Assembly: GCF_900119705.1 (NCBI RefSeq)
Contig: NZ_LT632322.1
Coordinates: 930,001-994,000, forward strand
DNA from: Murdochiella vaginalis
Lineage (GTDB): Bacteria > Bacillota > Clostridia > Tissierellales > Peptoniphilaceae
Direction: 5' to 3'
Length of the DNA: 64,000 nt
How positions within the stretch are numbered: position 1 is the stretch's first letter; every line of letters begins with the position of its first letter. A program made the position numbers and the translations under genes. The notes below the pieces were generated by a model. The model had not been told where the DNA came from and did not search any database. It worked only from the letters and a program-made list of their open reading frames with translations. Below, one piece after another: positions 60,806-64,000 of the stretch.

Positions 60806-60825
60806 ATTCTCTCCATTCTGTACGA

Positions 60826-60847
60826 ACGCCCGGGTTTCCCCGAGCGC
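60826..60847 (-). other. GAAA-capped hairpin in the uraA leader
   Basis: Minus-strand GCGCTCGGG pairs with CCCGGGCGT (one mismatch-type end pair and one GU) around GAAA, a stable tetraloop, about 20 bases before the uraA ribosome site. There is no T-run, so it is not a terminator. Confidence 0.5.
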
Positions 60848-60869
60848 TCCTTAGCCCAAAATTGTAAGA

Positions 60870-60898
60870 ATTATAGCAGAACTTTGAGCCCCCTGCAA
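60870..60898 (-). promoter_or_regulatory. uraA promoter
   Basis: Minus-strand TTGCAG (60893-60898), a 17-bp spacer and TATAAT (60870-60875). Confidence 0.75.
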
Positions 60899-61032
60899 GG
60901 CACTTTCTCTTATCTGGGTAACTTCGACAGAATCAAGGGCAAGAAACTTTTGTAATGAAAGATTTTCTCAAAATCAAAAAAGTTTTCAGTAGACATATCC
61001 CCCACAGGAAACAAGAATAAATGGGCTATGCA

Positions 61033-62226
61033 TTATTTTCGCCCGGGATACACGGCTAAGCCCTTTTCAATGATGCGCAGCGCGCGCACCAGATCATCTT
61101 CTTCTACGCAATAGGAAATTCGAATTTCATCTTCACCGAGGCCCGGTGTGTAGTAAAAGTCGGCTGCCGGCGTGACCAAAACGGTTTCGCCGTCCACGGA
61201 AAAGTCGTTAAGTAGCCATTGGATGAAATTTTCAGCATTATCGACCGGCAATTTGACGAGAGAATAGAAGGCGCCTTCCGGCTCGGAATAGCGAATATCC
61301 TTCATCTTGGAAAAAGCGTGTAACATCGCTTCTCGGCGCGAGCGATAGATTTCGCGCACTCCTTCGTGGTAGCGCTCGTCAACGCGACTAAGAGCGGCAA
61401 CAGCGCTCTGTTCGGTGGATGAGACACCCAGGTTCATTTGGCAGAGCTTCGTAAAGGCTTGTTTGAGTTCGGTATTGCTCGTTGCCGCGGTACCGATGCG
61501 GGTGCCGCAGGCGGCATATTTCTTGGAGGCGCTGTCTAACAAAACGAGGTTCTCGCGAATATCCTCCAGTTCGTAGAAGGAAATGAAGGGGTGCGGTGTA
61601 AAATTGAATTCCCGATATACTTCATCCGAAATAATGACCAAATCATGCTTCTTTGCGAAGCGCGCAATGGTTTCCAGTTCTTCCCGACGATAGACGCGCC
61701 CGTTTGGATTGCAGGGATTGGAAAGCAGAATCGCCTTCATCCTTTCGTCATACTGCGCTTCAAAGGTCGACTCGTCAGGAATTGCATAATGATCCTCGGC
61801 GCGCGTCGTGATCGCGCGCACGTCGACGCCGAACAGATGCGTGATCATGTTGTAATTCGTGTAGAACGGTTCGATCAGAAGCATGATGTCGCCGGGATTG
61901 CATACGGCGGTGATGGCAAAGCGAATGCCTTCCATCGCGCCGGCTGTGACAAAAATATCATCGGCGGAATAGTTTATTCCGTAGCGCGCATAATATGCTT
62001 GTTGCGCTGTACGCATTTCGTCGATGCCCGTCGCGTTGGGATAGCGTACGGTTCCTTCCGGAATCTGTTTTAGCGCCTCAAAATATTCGCGAGGTGTCGG
62101 CAAATCCGGCTGGCCGATGCTCAGCCGAATGACTTTCAGACCCCGTTTTTCTGCCGCTTTCGCCATGCCAAGATATCGCCGAGTCGGAGATACCGGTAGT
62201 TCCTTTACGCGTTTTGCTACGTTCAT
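61033..62226 (-). CDS. Class I/II aminotransferase
   Basis: PLP aminotransferase, 397 residues; ATG 62226 is preferred over a GTG at 62232 because AGGAGGTGGCC then has normal spacing. Motifs: IRLSIGQPDLPTPREYFEA, RYPNATGIDEMR, SNPCNPNGRVYRREEL, VIISDEVYREF and the PLP lysine in LLDSASKKYAACGTRIG. The arginine binding the substrate carboxylate is near DEIRISYCVEED. It resembles aspartate- or aromatic-type enzymes; the substrate is not certain. It is divergent from glsA, about 175 bp apart. Confidence 0.9.
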   Translation of the reverse strand: MNVAKRVKELPVSPTRRYLGMAKAAEKRGLKVIRLSIGQPDLPTPREYFEALKQIPEGTVRYPNATGIDEMRTAQQAYYARYGINYSADDIFVTAGAMEGIRFAITAVCNPGDIMLLIEPFYTNYNMITHLFGVDVRAITTRAEDHYAIPDESTFEAQYDERMKAILLSNPCNPNGRVYRREELETIARFAKKHDLVIISDEVYREFNFTPHPFISFYELEDIRENLVLLDSASKKYAACGTRIGTAATSNTELKQAFTKLCQMNLGVSSTEQSAVAALSRVDERYHEGVREIYRSRREAMLHAFSKMKDIRYSEPEGAFYSLVKLPVDNAENFIQWLLNDFSVDGETVLVTPAADFYYTPGLGEDEIRISYCVEEDDLVRALRIIEKGLAVYPGRK

Positions 62227-62310
62227 GGCCACCTCCTGTTTTCCTTGTTCTTGTAAAACAATTCATCTCTGTGTAATGATATACGAATTTAAGGCATGAT
62301 GCACCCCTTC

Positions 62311-62339
62311 TTTTCAATGGAAAACGATTGTTGTATACT
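62311..62339 (+). promoter_or_regulatory. Possible glsA promoter
   Basis: TTTTCA (62311-62316), a 17-bp spacer and TATACT (62334-62339), about 60 bp before glsA. The -35 box is weak. Confidence 0.45.
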
Positions 62340-62401
62340 CAATTTTGAAGTGAAACGAATCAATGCTCTTCTTCACTATCCTGAAGAAAGGAGGAAGAAC
62401 A

Positions 62402-63328
62402 ATGGACATTCGAAGCGCACTGCAGGAAGCATATAAATATGGTTGCGAGTATACGGATCAGGGAAGCGTCGCGGATTACATTCCGGAGCTTGCGAAACAG
62501 AATCCGGATTTAGTTGGCGCCACACTCATCAGTCCCAATTTTGAGGTATGTTCCATCGGCGATGCTCGCTACAAGTTTTCTGCGCAGAGTATTGCAAAAA
62601 TATTTATCTATCTTTGTGTGCTGGAAACGTATGATCTGGACTATGTCCGACAATTTATCGGAGTGACGCCGTCTTCCAAGCCGTTCAACAGCATTCTGGA
62701 ACTGGAATTGAGCCATAAAAACATTCCGGTGAATCCGTTTATTAATGCTGGAGCAATTGTGGCGACGTCCCTGCTGATGCAGCACTACCATGAGAATACG
62801 TTCGAGAAAATTCGCGAACGTGCGCGGGAAGTAGTTAATCGCAGCGATCTCGATTACTGCCATGCCATTTACGTTTCGGAAAGTAACTCGGCCTATGCAA
62901 ACCGCGCACTCACGTATATGTTGCTCAATGACGGAATTATATCCACGACGCAGAACGTGGAAGATCTCCTGAATTCCTATTTTCGCGCCTGTTCTCTTCT
63001 GGTCAATACGCTGGATCTTGCAACAATCGGTGCGGTCTTGTCACACAATGGGAAAAATGCGCAAGGAGAACAGGTGTTATCCACGGAAAATGCAGCCATC
63101 CTGCGCACGGTCATGGCGACCTGCGGTACGTATGATTATGCCGGCGAATTTGCTCTATTGGTAGGTATGCCGGCAAAGAGCGGTGTAGGCGGGGGAATTG
63201 TAGCGACCAATCGCTCCGGTTACGGCATCGGTGTGTTCAGTCCGAAACTGGATAAACACGGCAACTCCTACGTCGGCGTTCGTATGCTGGAAAGACTCTC
63301 CACGTTGCTCAATCTGCACATTTACTAA
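62402..63328 (+). CDS. glsA: Glutaminase
   Basis: Hydrolyses glutamine to glutamate and ammonia, using a serine-dependent beta-lactamase-like fold. The protein has 308 residues; ATG 62402 follows GAAAGGAGGAAGAAC. Catalytic Ser-x-x-Lys lies in KFSAQSIAKIF; other marks are GVTPSSKPFNSI, NPFINAGAIVATSLL, and AKSGVGGGIVA near the end. An AGCS symporter gene follows 16 bp downstream, the same order as the glsA-glnT glutamine-use operon of Bacillus. Confidence 0.94.
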   Translation: MDIRSALQEAYKYGCEYTDQGSVADYIPELAKQNPDLVGATLISPNFEVCSIGDARYKFSAQSIAKIFIYLCVLETYDLDYVRQFIGVTPSSKPFNSILELELSHKNIPVNPFINAGAIVATSLLMQHYHENTFEKIRERAREVVNRSDLDYCHAIYVSESNSAYANRALTYMLLNDGIISTTQNVEDLLNSYFRACSLLVNTLDLATIGAVLSHNGKNAQGEQVLSTENAAILRTVMATCGTYDYAGEFALLVGMPAKSGVGGGIVATNRSGYGIGVFSPKLDKHGNSYVGVRMLERLSTLLNLHIY

Positions 63329-63344
63329 CCTTAAGGAGAAAACT

Positions 63345-64000
63345 ATGCTCAAAACTATGCTGGAAACCGTGTTTGGCGTTATCGGCAAAATTAACGGCGT
63401 TATCTACTATCCCGTGCTGATTATTTTGCTGCTCGGCATCGGTTTGTATTTTACGATTCGCACCGGCTTTCTACAGGGCAGATTATTTAAAGAATCCATC
63501 AATGTCGTCATGGAAAAACCGTCCGATAAGGAATCCGTCTCCTCCTTTCAGGCATTAATGGTTTCTACGGCGTCCCGCGTCGGCACCGGCAACATCGTCG
63601 GCGTGTCCAGTGCGCTCTGTTTGGGAGGTTACGGCGCCATCTTCTGGATGTGGATCGTCGCCATTATCGGGGGCGCGTCGGCCTTTATCGAATCCACCCT
63701 GGCGCAGATCTATAAACGCAAGGATCCGGACGGGGGCAGCTACGGTGGCCCGGCGTACTACATTGAATCTGCGCTCCACAGTCGTACACTCGGTATTATT
63801 TTCGCCATTTCTTTGATTGCCACCTATGCGGTCGGCTTCAATATGCTCGCTGCGTTCAACCTGCAGACGAGTTTTTCGGCGTACAGCTTTTATAATAAGC
63901 AGATCACCCCGTGGATTATCGGCGGCGTATTGGCCCTGATTACGGCATACTGCATCTTCGGCGGCGGTAAGCGTATCATTCAATTCACATCCACCTTGGT
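63345..64000 (+). CDS. AGCS-family sodium:amino-acid symporter (partial, 3' end outside)
   Basis: Starts at ATG 63345 after AAGGAGAAAACT and runs open to the window edge (218 codons visible). It begins MLKTMLETVFGVIGKINGV, followed by YFTIRTGFLQGRLF, SSFQALMVSTASRVGTGNIVG and GGSYGGPAYYIE, the first four helices and signature of the alanine/glycine:cation symporters. The normal position just before GTGNI is often TA.S.VG; it matches. As part of a glutaminase operon, glutamine is the most likely substrate, by inference from Bacillus GlnT. Confidence 0.92.
   Translation, partial: MLKTMLETVFGVIGKINGVIYYPVLIILLLGIGLYFTIRTGFLQGRLFKESINVVMEKPSDKESVSSFQALMVSTASRVGTGNIVGVSSALCLGGYGAIFWMWIVAIIGGASAFIESTLAQIYKRKDPDGGSYGGPAYYIESALHSRTLGIIFAISLIATYAVGFNMLAAFNLQTSFSAYSFYNKQITPWIIGGVLALITAYCIFGGGKRIIQFTSTL

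Overview
The window looks like chromosome from an anaerobic, low-complexity Firmicute (Bacillota), probably of the Clostridia/Tissierellia side. The evidence is a class I desulfoferrodoxin, a SCIFF peptide with its radical-SAM maturase, a methionine T-box in front of metNIQ, a Gram-positive LexA operator, strong AAGGAGG ribosome sites and ATGA gene overlaps. Base composition is moderate, not AT-rich. I lean to a Peptoniphilaceae-like organism, but that is inference. No rRNA or tRNA genes were seen.

Layout. 0-5.4 kb: end of folC, lexA with its own promoter and operator, desulfoferrodoxin, a small DUF6465-like gene, mntP, an M18 aminopeptidase and a 23S rRNA methyltransferase homologue. 5.4-10.5 kb: a 1506-residue sortase-anchored Cna-B adhesin preceded by an AGAC tetranucleotide repeat. 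10.7-14.0 kb: an AT-richer accessory island with decayed restriction-modification fragments, an AlbA_2/Schlafen-type protein, two small unknown ORFs, a pair of related palindromes and a regular array of six hairpins about 62 bp apart. 14.2-21.3 kb: nucleoside kinase, pdxY, PPK2, a chorismate mutase overlapping a CstA-like carrier, and an SLC13-type carrier. 21.4-24.4 kb: T-box and metN-metI-metQ. 24.5-28.4 kb: VWA lipoprotein, ridA, dCMP deaminase, 5-formyl-THF cyclo-ligase and queH. 28.6-34.8 kb: a complete aspartate-to-threonine operon (lysC-asd-hom-thrC-thrB). 34.8-40.9 kb: trmL, a YhaO/YhaN-type nuclease-ATPase pair, a ClC antiporter and a Fic fragment. 41-49.3 kb: a DUF5684-like membrane protein, copA with a C-terminal CopZ-like domain, a HAD pseudogene, trxB, a phosphoesterase and a pdp-cdd nucleoside salvage pair. 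49.3-54.3 kb: mgtE with a leader containing a small proline-rich ORF, then the SCIFF pair and a PLP decarboxylase. 54.4-64 kb: a heterodimeric ABC exporter followed by a sigma-factor-like membrane protein, uracil permease, an aminotransferase, glutaminase and the start of an AGCS symporter.

The most interesting observations are: the hairpin array at 13640-13996; the mgtE leader (promoter, 5' hairpin and a 39-codon ORF with an ETPPTEP motif); the internal ribosome site that could release a CopZ chaperone from copA; the ECF-sigma-like protein tethered to the membrane behind the ABC exporter; and the unlisted 48-residue SCIFF precursor at 52574-52720.
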